64,000 nucleotides of DNA from Ruegeria sp. HKCCD8929 (lineage in GTDB: Bacteria; Pseudomonadota; Alphaproteobacteria; Rhodobacterales; Rhodobacteraceae). Position 1 is the first letter of the stretch. Each line of letters starts with the position of its first letter. The position numbers and the translations under genes were made by a program. The notes under the pieces were generated by a model that saw nothing but the letters and a program-made list of their open reading frames with translations, searched no databases and was not told where the DNA came from. Below, one piece after another: positions 1 through 9,909 of this stretch. The DNA lies in the NCBI RefSeq assembly GCF_013031405.1, contig NZ_WPZY01000003.1:124001-188000 (forward strand), read 5' to 3'.

Positions 1-1
1 C

Positions 2-766
2 GCGGCCAGGATCGGCGTCAGTACCAATGCGCTGGTGCGGCTGGCCCGGCATATGGGGTTCGACGGGTTCGATCCGTTCCGAGCGCCCTTCCGTGCTGCA
101 CTGGTGACCGAGCGTGAGGACAGCCTCGGCGCGGACTGGCTGGAGCGGATGGCCCGCGACGGCGCCCAAGGGCGGATGCAGGCCGATCTGGCGCGCAACG
201 GGATGAACATCGTGGCCCGCTCCCTGCGGCTGATGACACCGGAAAAGACGCGGACGGCGGTCGAATTCATGACCGGTGCGCGCACTTGCTATGTTACTGC
301 TTCGCGGGCGAGCTATGCGCTGGCCTATTACTTCCACTATGTCGGGCGCATGGCGCTGCCGGGGTTGCAACTGGTGCCGCGGCACATGGGCTCGGCAGTG
401 GACGAACTGATGGATACCGGCGCACAGGATTGCCTAGTGGCCGTCACCTTCGCGCCCTATTCCGCCGAAACCATCCAGTCGCTGCGCTTTGCCCGCCAGC
501 GCGGGGCGCGGATCATCCTGATCTCGGACAGCGAGGTGATCGCGCCGCGCGTCGAGCCGGATCTGGTGTTGCCGGTTGCCACCCAGTCGCAACATCATTT
601 CGAATGCTATACCGGCGCGATGGCGGTGCTGGAATGCCTGCTGGGCCACCTGATCGCCGCCGGGGGCGCCGCCGCCCACCAGCGCATCGCCGATTACGAG
701 GCCATGCGCGAGGATACCGGCGCCTATTGGAAAGCCCCGCGCCTGCCCCGCATCCGCGAGACTTGA
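2..766 (+). CDS. RpiR/MurR-family transcriptional regulator (5' end outside window)
   Basis: The reading frame is open from the window edge. It begins inside a helix-turn-helix (AARIGVSTNALVRLARHMGF), which matches the recognition helix region of RpiR-type regulators, so the true start lies upstream. The remaining ~250 residues form a SIS (sugar isomerase) domain, with strands such as CYVTASRASYALAYYF near residues 95-110 and CLVAVTFAPYSAET near 145, the usual phosphosugar or effector sensor. Family members control sugar or amino-acid catabolism. The target cannot be told because upstream genes are missing. It converges on the cox operon. Confidence 0.85.
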   Translation, partial: AARIGVSTNALVRLARHMGFDGFDPFRAPFRAALVTEREDSLGADWLERMARDGAQGRMQADLARNGMNIVARSLRLMTPEKTRTAVEFMTGARTCYVTASRASYALAYYFHYVGRMALPGLQLVPRHMGSAVDELMDTGAQDCLVAVTFAPYSAETIQSLRFARQRGARIILISDSEVIAPRVEPDLVLPVATQSQHHFECYTGAMAVLECLLGHLIAAGGAAAHQRIADYEAMREDTGAYWKAPRLPRIRET

Positions 767-767
767 C

Positions 768-796
768 AAAAAGGCTCCCGCCGGGTGGCAGGAGCC
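768..796 (-). terminator. Rho-independent terminator of the coxSLM operon
   Basis: The arms GGCTCC and GGAGCC, extended by GCC/GGC across one mismatch, enclose a short loop. Read on the minus strand the stem is followed by five T (768-772). It lies 20 bp beyond the coxM stop and abuts the stop codon of the convergent RpiR gene. Confidence 0.75.
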
Positions 797-815
797 CTCA
801 AACGCGTCATCGCGG

Positions 816-1607
816 TCAGCCGGCCGCTGCCACGGCGCGACGGGTCATGACGCCGACCAGATGCGCGCGATATTCCTTGGTCCCGTGCAGATCGCCGATC
901 ATGCCGCCCGGATCGACCGAAAGCCCTGAAACCGCATCGGCGCTGAAACTGCCGGACAAGGCCTGCTCGGCCTCCGACCAGCGGAACACGCCATCCTCGG
1001 AGGCACCAGTGACCGCCACGCGGACACCGTCCGCAAACCGCGCCACGAACACGCCGACCAGCGCAAAGCGCGAGGCGGGCTGCAGGAACTTCTGGTAGTT
1101 CGCCGCCTGCGGTACCGGGAAACGAACCGAGGTGATGATCTCGCCCTCATCCAGCGCAGTGGTGAACATGCCCTGGAAATAGTCATCCGCCGCAATCTCG
1201 CGTGCATTGGTCCGGATCGTCGCACCCGAACCCAGCGCCGCCGCCGGATAACAGGCCGACGGATCGTTATTGGCCAGCGACCCACCGATGGTGCCACGAT
1301 TGCGCACCGCCGGATCGCCGATATGGCTCGCCAGATTAGCCAGCGCCGGAAACGTGCCTGCCGCCTCGCTTGCCACTGTGGCGTGGGTGGTCCCGCCACC
1401 GATGGCCAACGAGCCGTCATCCTCAACACAGACGCCCTTCATCTCGGCAATCCCGCTCAGCGACACCAGCTTGGCCGGCGACGCCAACCGCTGCTTCATC
1501 GTCGGGATCAGGGTCTGCCCGCCACCCAGCGCCTGCGCGTCCTCACTGCCCAGCGCCGCCACCGCATCGGCGATGGTCGAGGGCTTCTCAAACTCGAAAT
1601 TATACAT
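816..1607 (-). CDS. coxM: Molybdenum hydroxylase FAD-binding medium subunit (CoxM type)
   Basis: 263 residues, the usual size for the FAD subunit of xanthine oxidase/CO-dehydrogenase enzymes. It begins MYNFEFEKPSTIADAV. The two FAD-pyrophosphate motifs are present: ALGGGQTLIP (about residues 26-35) and TIGGSLANNDPSA (about 106-118). It would pass electrons from the [2Fe-2S] subunit to the quinone or other acceptor. It is the last gene of the operon S-L-M, whereas classical cox operons read M-S-L. A GGAAAG Shine-Dalgarno precedes the ATG. A 109-bp gap containing an intergenic hairpin module separates it from coxL. Confidence 0.92.
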   Translation of the reverse strand: MYNFEFEKPSTIADAVAALGSEDAQALGGGQTLIPTMKQRLASPAKLVSLSGIAEMKGVCVEDDGSLAIGGGTTHATVASEAAGTFPALANLASHIGDPAVRNRGTIGGSLANNDPSACYPAAALGSGATIRTNAREIAADDYFQGMFTTALDEGEIITSVRFPVPQAANYQKFLQPASRFALVGVFVARFADGVRVAVTGASEDGVFRWSEAEQALSGSFSADAVSGLSVDPGGMIGDLHGTKEYRAHLVGVMTRRAVAAAG

Positions 1608-1650
1608 TCCGTCTTTCCTTTCCGAAGAAGTCCCGGGCGCACCGCCCCTG

Positions 1651-1701
1651 CTTCTTCTGTTCAGAAATATCCTCGGGGGTCCGGGGGCAGACAGCCCCCG
1701 G
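1651..1701 (-). repeat. Intergenic hairpin-ATATTT-AGAAGAAG module, copy 1
   Basis: Read on the minus strand: an 8-bp hairpin (arms CCGGGGGC and GCCCCCGG, 1681-1701), then CCCCCGAGGATATTT and CAGAAGAAG. It lies directly after the coxL stop and before coxM, in terminator-like orientation, although the two genes should be co-transcribed. Seven similar copies occur in the window. Confidence 0.7.
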
Positions 1702-1716
1702 TCCTGCCCTCTCCAC

Positions 1717-4080
<2,364 letters not shown>

Positions 4081-4167
4081 TGCTTGTTCTCCTCCCATAA
4101 GCGGTGCGTGCCGGGCACGTACCCTACAACTCTCCCCGGGCGCGTCCTCCACACGCCCGCGGTTGCG

Positions 4168-4653
4168 TCACTCGGCGGCGATGGCGCCCACGTCCTGACC
4201 GGACGCAGCCATGATCGCCTTGACGATGTTGTGGTAACCGGTGCAGCGGCAGATGTTGCCCTCAAGATAGGCGCGGATCTCGGCCTCGGTCGGTTGCGGG
4301 TTGTCCTTGAGCAGCGCCGCCGCCGACATCACCATGCCCGGCGTGCAGAAGCCGCATTGCAGGCCATGGTGGTCCTGAAACGCCTGCTGGATCGTGTTGA
4401 GCGTGCCGTCCTCTGCCGCCTGCCCCTCAATGGTGTCGACCTGCGCGCCGTCGGCCTCGAGCGCCAGCATGTTGCAGGATTTCACCGCGTCGCCGTCCAC
4501 ATGCACCATGCAGGCGCCACATTGGCCGGTGTCGCAGCCCACATGGGTGCCGGTCAGCGACAGGTGATCGCGCAGGAAGCTGGACAACAGCGTCCGCACC
4601 TCCACATCCCCGCTCACGGCCTTCCCGTTCACGGTCATCGAGACCTGTGTCAT
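4168..4653 (-). CDS. coxS: Molybdenum hydroxylase [2Fe-2S] small subunit (CoxS type)
   Basis: 161 residues starting [16 protein letters not shown], with GGGAGG five bases before the ATG; an in-frame upstream extension has no family similarity. The N-terminal plant-type ferredoxin cluster is ligated by CDTGQCGAC plus a downstream Cys. The C-terminal helical [2Fe-2S] cluster has CGFCTPGM and CRCTGYHNI. It relays electrons from the Mo site of CoxL to the FAD of CoxM. It is the first gene of the operon; the 150-bp upstream gap holds two palindromes that probably mark its promoter. Confidence 0.94.
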   Translation of the reverse strand: MTQVSMTVNGKAVSGDVEVRTLLSSFLRDHLSLTGTHVGCDTGQCGACMVHVDGDAVKSCNMLALEADGAQVDTIEGQAAEDGTLNTIQQAFQDHHGLQCGFCTPGMVMSAAALLKDNPQPTEAEIRAYLEGNICRCTGYHNIVKAIMAASGQDVGAIAAE

Positions 4654-4711
4654 GAGATCCTCCCTTTCGATTATTCTTTCCTTGGGGTGAGTTAAACACG
4701 GCAAAAATCGT

Positions 4712-4734
4712 TTGAGAACAAAAATATTTCTCAA
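4712..4734. promoter_or_regulatory. Inverted repeat upstream of coxS, candidate operator
   Basis: TTGAGAA (4712-4718) and TTCTCAA (4728-4734) form a perfect inverted repeat with a 9-bp AT-rich spacer, 59-81 bp before the coxS start codon. The size and spacing suit a LysR- or AraC-type dimer, but no cognate regulator is adjacent. Confidence 0.45.
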
Positions 4735-4764
4735 TATCCCCCAAGCGGTTGCGGGTAATGGCTA

Positions 4765-4776
4765 CGACTTAAGTCG
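4765..4776. promoter_or_regulatory. 12-bp perfect palindrome upstream of coxS
   Basis: CGACTTAAGTCG is a perfect palindrome in the 150-bp gap between the MoeA-like gene and coxS. No T-tract follows it on either strand, so it looks more like a protein-binding site than a terminator. Confidence 0.35.
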
Positions 4777-4806
4777 GCAGTGGCGGACGTCCAAAGTGCC
4801 GTTACG

Positions 4807-5808
4807 TCACGCCTTTTTCCCGGCGCGCGGCTGTGGCCGGGTCGGGATTTCCTTGAGCAACCCGCCCACCCCCATGGCGGCGATATCGGCGCCGGTGGTG
4901 GCGATGCCGCAGGCCACGCGCGAGAGCACCCAGTCGGCGCCGTTGAGCGCCGGCGAGCGCGCGCAGCCCGGCAGGCCGATCACCGGGCGCGGGCCGAGCT
5001 GGCCCAGAAACAGCAGGTTGCCGGGATCGACGGGCATGCCGAACCGGTCCACCTCGCCCCCCGCCGCGCGCACGGCGCTGGGGGCCACGTCATGCGGGTC
5101 GGAGGTGGCCGAGCCGGTAAGGATCATCACCATGTCGCCCGCCACCGCATCGACCGCCTGCGCCAGTTCCGGCGTCCGGTGCGGAACGGTGCGAATATCG
5201 CTCAGCTCCATCCCCAGCGCTTCGACGCGGCCCTTGATGGCGGCGATGCCCTTTTCGTTGGGCGGGCCGCCAGGGATTTCGGTGATCACCAGCGCCGCCG
5301 TGTCGTGTACGGGAGTGACCAGCCGGATTGCGTCTTGGGCGGCGGCCACGGCTCGCTCTACATCCGCACGCGGCACCGCGTAGGAAATCACCTTGATCGT
5401 CGCCACCATGCCGCCCGGCCCCATCTGCTGATACTGCGGCACGGTCGCCACGGTGATCATCGGGTGGACCTGGTTAAAGCCCTCGATGGCGGCGATGTCG
5501 AGTTCGACCACGCCCGGCGCATCGGCCAGAAAGTTGACCCGGCCCGTGAAGGGCTCGGTCACACGCAGATTTGCCACCGCCGGATCGGGGGCGAGAGCGG
5601 CTGCCAGCATCTGCGCGGCCTCATTTTCATGGCAATCGTCAGGCTCCATCCGTGCCACGATGACCTCGGCGATGCCTGCCTCGGTGAGCGCGGCGAGGTG
5701 GGCGGGCTCCAGCGTCAGCCCCTTGCGCAGTTTCCGGGCGTCGGTCTGCACCGAATGGGCGAGGATGGCGCCCCCGGCCTGCGCCACCGGGACTGGGCCG
5801 AATTTCAT
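4807..5808 (-). CDS. MoeA-like molybdopterin-binding protein
   Basis: 333 residues beginning MKFGPVPVAQAGGAILAHSV. The C-terminal two thirds carries the MoCF/MoaB-like fold of molybdopterin-binding proteins, with MVMILTGSATSDPHDVAP in the place of the usual GGTSxGxxD segment (about residues 225-245). The N-terminal MoeA domain is partly replaced. Such proteins sit in cox and xanthine-dehydrogenase clusters and are thought to help load or modify the cofactor; the exact reaction is unproven. Its ATG overlaps the xdhC stop by 4 bp, so it is translationally coupled. It precedes coxS on the same strand. Confidence 0.8.
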   Translation of the reverse strand: MKFGPVPVAQAGGAILAHSVQTDARKLRKGLTLEPAHLAALTEAGIAEVIVARMEPDDCHENEAAQMLAAALAPDPAVANLRVTEPFTGRVNFLADAPGVVELDIAAIEGFNQVHPMITVATVPQYQQMGPGGMVATIKVISYAVPRADVERAVAAAQDAIRLVTPVHDTAALVITEIPGGPPNEKGIAAIKGRVEALGMELSDIRTVPHRTPELAQAVDAVAGDMVMILTGSATSDPHDVAPSAVRAAGGEVDRFGMPVDPGNLLFLGQLGPRPVIGLPGCARSPALNGADWVLSRVACGIATTGADIAAMGVGGLLKEIPTRPQPRAGKKA

Positions 5809-6773
5809 GCCTTGCCCCGCAGCACCGCCGTCATCTGCGCTAGGATCGCCACCGCGATCTCGGACGGGCCCGCCGCCCCGATATCGAGGCCGATGGGGCC
5901 GTGAATGCGGCCGATCTGTTCCGGCGTGAACCCGGCCTGAGTCATCCGCTCCACACGCTTGGCATGGGTCCGGGTCGAACCCAGCGCGCCGATATAGAAC
6001 ACATCCGCCTTGAGCGCGGCAGCCAACGCGGGGTCGTCCAGCTTGGGATCATGGGTCAGCAGCACCAGCGCCGTGCGCGGATCGAGACCCAACTGCGCCA
6101 CCGCCTCATCCGGCCAGTCGGTAAGGATCTTTTCGCCGGGAAAGCGCGCCTGTGAGGCGAAGGCCTCGCGCGGGTCGATAATCACCGGGTCGTAGCCCGC
6201 GATCCGCGCCATCGGCACCAGCGCCTGCGCGATATGCACGGCGCCGACCACGATCAGCCGCAGGGGCGGGTTGTGGACGGCCACGAAAGTCTGGGCGTCC
6301 TCTTCGAAGCCCGAGCGGTCCATCCGCATCCGGTCGGGGTACGCGCCGCGTTTCAGGGCCCGGTGGCCGGTCTCCATGTTGACCTCATAGGCCAGCGCCT
6401 CCCGGGTTTTGCGGGCGGATACCAGATCGGCCAGCATCGCCTCGGGCAGGACCGGGCCGACCGGCTCCACCAGAACCCGGATCGTGCCACCGCAGGCGAG
6501 CCCGACGGCAAAGGCGTCCTCGTCACTGACGCCGAATTCCAGCAGGCGCGCGTCGCCTTCCTCGATGGCCTCCAGCGCCTCGACGATCACCGCGCCCTCG
6601 ACGCAGCCGCCCGAAACCGAGCCTTCGATCCGCCCGTCGCCGCCGATGACCAGCTGCGCCCCCACCCGGCGCGGGGCGCTGCCCCAGGTTTCGACCACCG
6701 TGGCCAGCGCCGCACCAATGCCCTTGCGGTGCCAGGCGAGCGCGGTTTCAGGGCTGTTGTCGAATCTCTGCAT
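5805..6773 (-). CDS. XdhC/CoxI family protein
   Basis: 322 residues from the ATG at 6773, which has a GGGAGGAG ribosome-binding site; the frame extends ten codons further without support. The N-terminal part has the XdhC motifs ETWGSAPRRVGAQLVI and SVSGGCVEGAVI (about residues 25-65). The C-terminal Rossmann part has RLIVVGAVHIAQALVPMA and IGALGSTRTHAKR. XdhC proteins bind molybdenum cofactor and promote its sulfuration and insertion into hydroxylases. The 4-bp overlap with the MoeA-like gene and the position before coxSLM point to that role here. A strong terminator separates it from the upstream yeeE genes. Confidence 0.88.
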   Translation of the reverse strand: MQRFDNSPETALAWHRKGIGAALATVVETWGSAPRRVGAQLVIGGDGRIEGSVSGGCVEGAVIVEALEAIEEGDARLLEFGVSDEDAFAVGLACGGTIRVLVEPVGPVLPEAMLADLVSARKTREALAYEVNMETGHRALKRGAYPDRMRMDRSGFEEDAQTFVAVHNPPLRLIVVGAVHIAQALVPMARIAGYDPVIIDPREAFASQARFPGEKILTDWPDEAVAQLGLDPRTALVLLTHDPKLDDPALAAALKADVFYIGALGSTRTHAKRVERMTQAGFTPEQIGRIHGPIGLDIGAAGPSEIAVAILAQMTAVLRGKA

Positions 6774-6822
6774 GGGCTCCTCCCAGGTGCTGGGGTTCAA
6801 CATAAGGAGGATTTGGGTAAAG

Positions 6823-6860
6823 AAAAGCGGTCCGGCGGGAACACGGGGTCGCCGGACCGC
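6823..6860 (-). terminator. Strong terminator between the YeeE/YedE pair and xdhC
   Basis: The arms GCGGTCCGGCG (6827-6837) and CGCCGGACCGC (6850-6860) are an 11-bp perfect stem. Read on the minus strand it is followed by TTTTC. It isolates the permease pair from the downstream Mo-enzyme operon. Confidence 0.85.
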
Positions 6861-6911
6861 AGGCGCGTGGCCGGTATGATAGCGAATGTGGCCACGCGTG
6901 TCGGGTGAGGC

Positions 6912-7502
6912 CTATTCCGCCGGTTGGGTCTGCGCGGGCTGGCCCATCAGCCGCTTGGGCAAGGCAAAGGCCAGCGCGACAAAGCCCAGCCCCAGCACGA
7001 TGCCCAGAATGTCGCCGGGCAGCGCGGTCAGCCCCTCATACTTGGCGCTCGGAACGGTCCCCAGCGTTACCTTGCCGCCTGCGATCTTGTCGAGCAGGCC
7101 CGAGGCTTTCCACGCCGGATAGCTGACCATGTAGGCGGCAGCACCCAGCAACCCGCCCGCGATGAAGAACAGCGCATCCTTGCGCCCCGAGGCGGCGGCA
7201 ACCACACCGGTGCCGGGGCAGTAGCCCGACAGCGCCCAGCCCGCGCCCAGCAGCAGCCCGCCGAGGAACACGCCCAGATAGGCAGTCTTGACCGACATGT
7301 GGCCGACGTCGACCAGTCCCAGCATCTGGCCGCCGAACATCAGCACCGAGCCGGTGCCGATGGCCAGCAGGATCGTCTTGGCGAGGTTGAGGTTGGTCAG
7401 GTTCAGCATCGTGTTGATGTAGGAAGGGTTCGAAGCCCCCACCCGGTCCAGCACCGCGCCGAACGCGGCACCGATGACGATGGCAAGCAGGATCGTGGTC
7501 AT
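6912..7502 (-). CDS. YeeE/YedE family sulfur-compound permease subunit
   Basis: 196 residues, mostly hydrophobic, with about five membrane segments. It carries the family signature ALSGYCPGTGV (about residues 90-100), whose Cys lies in the conduit that passes thiosulfate or persulfide sulfur in characterised YeeE proteins. It is the half-size (DUF6691-like) partner of the next gene, which it follows by 3 bp. Such two-gene permeases occur in operons controlled by the persulfide-sensing repressors BigR and SqrR (Pmp-type). Substrate assignment to thiosulfate or sulfane sulfur is by family only. Confidence 0.88.
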   Translation of the reverse strand: MTTILLAIVIGAAFGAVLDRVGASNPSYINTMLNLTNLNLAKTILLAIGTGSVLMFGGQMLGLVDVGHMSVKTAYLGVFLGGLLLGAGWALSGYCPGTGVVAAASGRKDALFFIAGGLLGAAAYMVSYPAWKASGLLDKIAGGKVTLGTVPSAKYEGLTALPGDILGIVLGLGFVALAFALPKRLMGQPAQTQPAE

Positions 7503-7505
7503 GGC

Positions 7506-8057
7506 TCAGACCTCCTTCCGGAACAGCATAAGGGAAACGGGGATAGCGGCGGCAAAGGCCCCTGCGGCGAAGATGTAGCCTGAGAGCGCGGTCTGCATCA
7601 TGCCCGACATCATGTGGCCCGAGGTGCAGCCGCCCGCCAGCCGGGCGCCGTAGAGGACGATGAAGCCGCCCAAGAAGGCCGCCACCGAGCGTTTGACGCG
7701 GCAATCGCCGAAATTGACGCGCCAGAGGGCCGGGACCCAGCGGTCATCGACGGGGATGCCGCCCCGCGCGAGCGCGGACAGAAGCCCGCCCGCCATCATG
7801 GCGATCACGAAGACAAAGGAATAGTTCAGCGGGTTGGCGACCGACTTGGCGTATTTGCCGCCGGATTCGGCCAGATAAGTGTTGGTCGAGCTATAGCCCT
7901 CGTCGGTTTTGGTCACCAGATCAGGATTGACTGCGTCCGCGACGATCCCGTCGAGGATGACGAATTGGGTTGAGACCCCGATGGGCTTGACCAGCAGGAC
8001 GGCGGCAAAGAACACCAGTCCCAGCAGCAGCCCCCCGGTTTTCCAGTTCAGAGGCAT
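7506..8057 (-). CDS. YeeE/YedE family sulfur-compound permease subunit
   Basis: 183 residues: a first membrane helix (GGLLLGLVFFAAVLLVKPIG), an ~60-residue non-membrane loop, then further helices containing the signature GGCTSGHMMSG (about residues 144-154) with its conserved Cys. It forms a pair with the downstream half-size permease; together they should make one channel for inorganic sulfur import or export. The GGAAAC ribosome-binding site lies next to a 25-bp palindrome. The upstream region has a well-formed promoter with operator-like sites, described separately. It sits inside the cox cluster but is insulated by its own promoter and terminator. Confidence 0.88.
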   Translation of the reverse strand: MPLNWKTGGLLLGLVFFAAVLLVKPIGVSTQFVILDGIVADAVNPDLVTKTDEGYSSTNTYLAESGGKYAKSVANPLNYSFVFVIAMMAGGLLSALARGGIPVDDRWVPALWRVNFGDCRVKRSVAAFLGGFIVLYGARLAGGCTSGHMMSGMMQTALSGYIFAAGAFAAAIPVSLMLFRKEV

Positions 8058-8066
8058 GGTGTTTCC

Positions 8067-8091
8067 TTTCGCGAATCTTACATTCGCGAAA
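8067..8091. promoter_or_regulatory. 25-bp inverted repeat in the yeeE leader
   Basis: TTTCGCGAAT and ATTCGCGAAA form a perfect 10-bp inverted repeat with a 5-bp spacer, 10 bp before the start codon. It could be an operator or an mRNA hairpin touching the ribosome-binding site. Its right arm overlaps the first ATTC-N8-GAAT site. Confidence 0.6.
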
Positions 8092-8122
8092 CAGAATATA
8101 TCTCACATTCTGAAATTGGAAT
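8082..8122. promoter_or_regulatory. Two ATTC-N8-GAAT operators (SqrR/BigR type)
   Basis: Two sites fit the ATTC-N8-GAAT pattern reported for the persulfide-responsive ArsR-family repressor SqrR: 8082-8097 and 8107-8122, with centres 25 bp apart. They flank the predicted -10 element of the yeeE promoter, so a bound repressor would block transcription. The consensus is recalled from published work, not computed. No ArsR-type gene is in the window. Confidence 0.65.
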
Positions 8123-8134
8123 GATTTAAATCAA
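8095..8134 (-). promoter_or_regulatory. FNR-like box and -10 element of the YeeE/YedE promoter
   Basis: On the minus strand TTGAT-TTAA-ATCAT (8121-8134) matches the FNR/FnrL consensus TTGAT-N4-ATCAA at nine of ten positions. TATATT (8095-8100) follows with about 30 bp between centres. This is close to the class II activator geometry (box near -41) and puts the transcript start near 8086-8088. It suggests low-oxygen activation combined with sulfide-responsive repression. Confidence 0.5.
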
Positions 8135-8181
8135 ACCGGGTGGCACGGACCAGACTGGCTGCACCTCAGATGTGACAGCGC

Positions 8182-8466
8182 TCAGCCGCGCATCTTCTTC
8201 ATCACCATTCCAACAACGACCTGCACAACCATACCCGCGACGCCGCCGCCAACCAGATTGCCAAGCATGGCACCGATATCCATGCCGCCGGCAGCGTCGC
8301 CCCCAGCCGCACCCAGCAGGTCGCCCAGCAACTGACCGCCACCAACACCGCCTATCGCACCGGCGATCAGGTTCCCCATGTTCCCCATCGAATTTCCGGG
8401 TGACACCTTGCCGCCTGCGGTCCCGCCAAGAGCACCGCCAACAATCTGAGCAATAAGGTTTTCCAT
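8182..8466 (-). CDS. Small glycine-zipper protein of unknown function
   Basis: 94 residues, about one third glycine, opening MENLIAQIVGGALGGTAGGK. GxxxG-type repeats (GGALGG, GAIGGVGGG, GAAGGDAAGG) alternate with Leu, Ile, Val and Met. It ends in a hydrophobic VVQVVVGMV segment and a basic MKKMRG tail. There is no signal peptide. GAGGGAC precedes the ATG. Glycine zippers of this kind insert into or oligomerise in membranes. It is flanked by the YeeE/YedE promoter and coxE on the same strand, so it may have its own promoter. I do not recognise a named family. Confidence 0.75.
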   Translation of the reverse strand: MENLIAQIVGGALGGTAGGKVSPGNSMGNMGNLIAGAIGGVGGGQLLGDLLGAAGGDAAGGMDIGAMLGNLVGGGVAGMVVQVVVGMVMKKMRG

Positions 8467-8595
8467 TTCTGTCCCTCGTTACCGTGCAACATCACACAAT
8501 TCGAATGCTGAGATATGTCGGCTCGGCCTGTCAATCTTGGGCCAGTGGGAAAAAAGCAACTCAATTCACCGTAAATCAAGAGAAAGTTCTTAAGG

Positions 8596-9852
8596 TCAGG
8601 CCGAGAGACGCGCCAGCAGCCGGGCTTTTTCGCCGACATCGTCCGGGCGTGAGATGACCCCGGCAAGCTCTTCCAGCGACGCAATGGAATGGCCCGCCCG
8701 AAAGCTGTCCACATGCGGCAGCATCGCTGCAATTCCCCGCGCCTTGGGCGCGAAGCCTTCCCACCGAAGCAGCGGGTTCAGCCAGATCAGACGCCGTGCC
8801 GACAGGTGCAGACGCTCCATCTCGCGGGCGAGTTGATCGGGATCATCCCGGTCTAGCCCGTCGGTGATCAGCAACACCACGGCCCCCTGCCCCATCACCC
8901 GGCGCGACCAGTCGCGGTTGAAGGCGTGCAGACACTGGCCGATGCGGGTGCCACCCTCCCAGTCCTGCGCCTCGGCGCCAGCGGCGGCAAGGGCGGCGTC
9001 CACGTCGCGGGTGGCCAGGTGGCGGGTGATGTTGGTGAGCCGGGTGCCGAAGGTAAAGGCATGCACCCGCGCCCAGCCCGCGCCGCGCGCGTTCGAGACG
9101 GCGTGCAGGAAATGCAGGATGATGCGGCTGTACTGGCTCATCGAGCCCGAGATGTCACAGACTACGACCAGATTCGGCCAGCGCGGGCGTGGCACACTGC
9201 GAGCGATGTCGCGCAGTTCGCCCCCCTGCCGCATGGCAGCGCGCAAGGTGCGGGCGCGGTCGATGCGGTGACCCAGATGGCTGGTCTGTGCCCGGCGCGA
9301 AGGGATCGGCTGCACCGGCAGTTTCAGACGGGCGAGCATCCGTTTGGCCTGCGCGATCTCGTCGGAGCTCATCTGTTCGAAATCCAGCGTGCGCAGCCGT
9401 TCCTCGGAAGACATGGTGAGCGAGGCGTCAACCTCGATCTCGGTGCCGCCTTCCTGTTCTTCGAATTCCGGCAGATCGCGCTGCACGCCATCGAGCAGCG
9501 CCTCGGCGGCGCGTTTCTCGGCGGCTTGTGCATTGCGTTCTTCCTGTACGCCGCGGATGGCGGGCAGCATCATCGACATCATGTGTTCCAGATAGCGTGG
9601 ATCGCGCCAATAGAGGCGGAAGATCTGGGCAAAGACGGCGCGGTGCTCGGGCCGGTTCACGAAACAGGCATGCAGGGTCCAGTAGAAATCGCGTCTCTCG
9701 GTAAACCCCGCCGCCTCGACCGCGCGGATGGCGTCGATCACCCGGCCCGTCCCAATGGGTAGCCCCGCCTTGCGCAGAGCGCGGGCGAAATGGGTGATGT
9801 TGTGGGCCAGCTTCGGATCGTCGGGGATATCGAGCGGGAGGTGTTCAGGCAT
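8596..9852 (-). CDS. VWA-domain protein, CoxE-like maturation factor
   Basis: 418 residues from ATG 9852 (an in-frame ATG at 9861 is possible). The N-terminal ~150 residues are the CoxE helical region (FARALRKAGLPIGTGRVIDA). The C-terminal VWA domain has a complete MIDAS start, DISGSMS (about residue 235), plus the T and D positions (GGTRIGQ; ITDGLDRDD). In Oligotropha, CoxE works with the AAA ATPase CoxD in maturing the Mo-Cu site. Here it follows the MoxR gene by 57 bp with an intergenic module between. It presumably acts on the coxSLM product. Confidence 0.88.
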   Translation of the reverse strand: MPEHLPLDIPDDPKLAHNITHFARALRKAGLPIGTGRVIDAIRAVEAAGFTERRDFYWTLHACFVNRPEHRAVFAQIFRLYWRDPRYLEHMMSMMLPAIRGVQEERNAQAAEKRAAEALLDGVQRDLPEFEEQEGGTEIEVDASLTMSSEERLRTLDFEQMSSDEIAQAKRMLARLKLPVQPIPSRRAQTSHLGHRIDRARTLRAAMRQGGELRDIARSVPRPRWPNLVVVCDISGSMSQYSRIILHFLHAVSNARGAGWARVHAFTFGTRLTNITRHLATRDVDAALAAAGAEAQDWEGGTRIGQCLHAFNRDWSRRVMGQGAVVLLITDGLDRDDPDQLAREMERLHLSARRLIWLNPLLRWEGFAPKARGIAAMLPHVDSFRAGHSIASLEELAGVISRPDDVGEKARLLARLSA

Positions 9853-9859
9853 CGCCCTC

Positions 9860-9907
9860 ATGGGGGCTCTGCCCCCATACCCCCGGAGTATTTCCGAAAA
9901 GATTAAG
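9860..9907 (+). repeat. Intergenic hairpin-TATTT-AAAAGATTAAG module, copy 2
   Basis: ATGGGGGC and GCCCCCAT (9860-9878) form a hairpin, followed on the plus strand by CCCCCGGAGTATTT and AAAAGATTAAG. Here the module points against transcription of the flanking minus-strand moxR and coxE genes. The coxE ATG region overlaps the hairpin edge. Confidence 0.65.
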
Positions 9908-9909
9908 CA

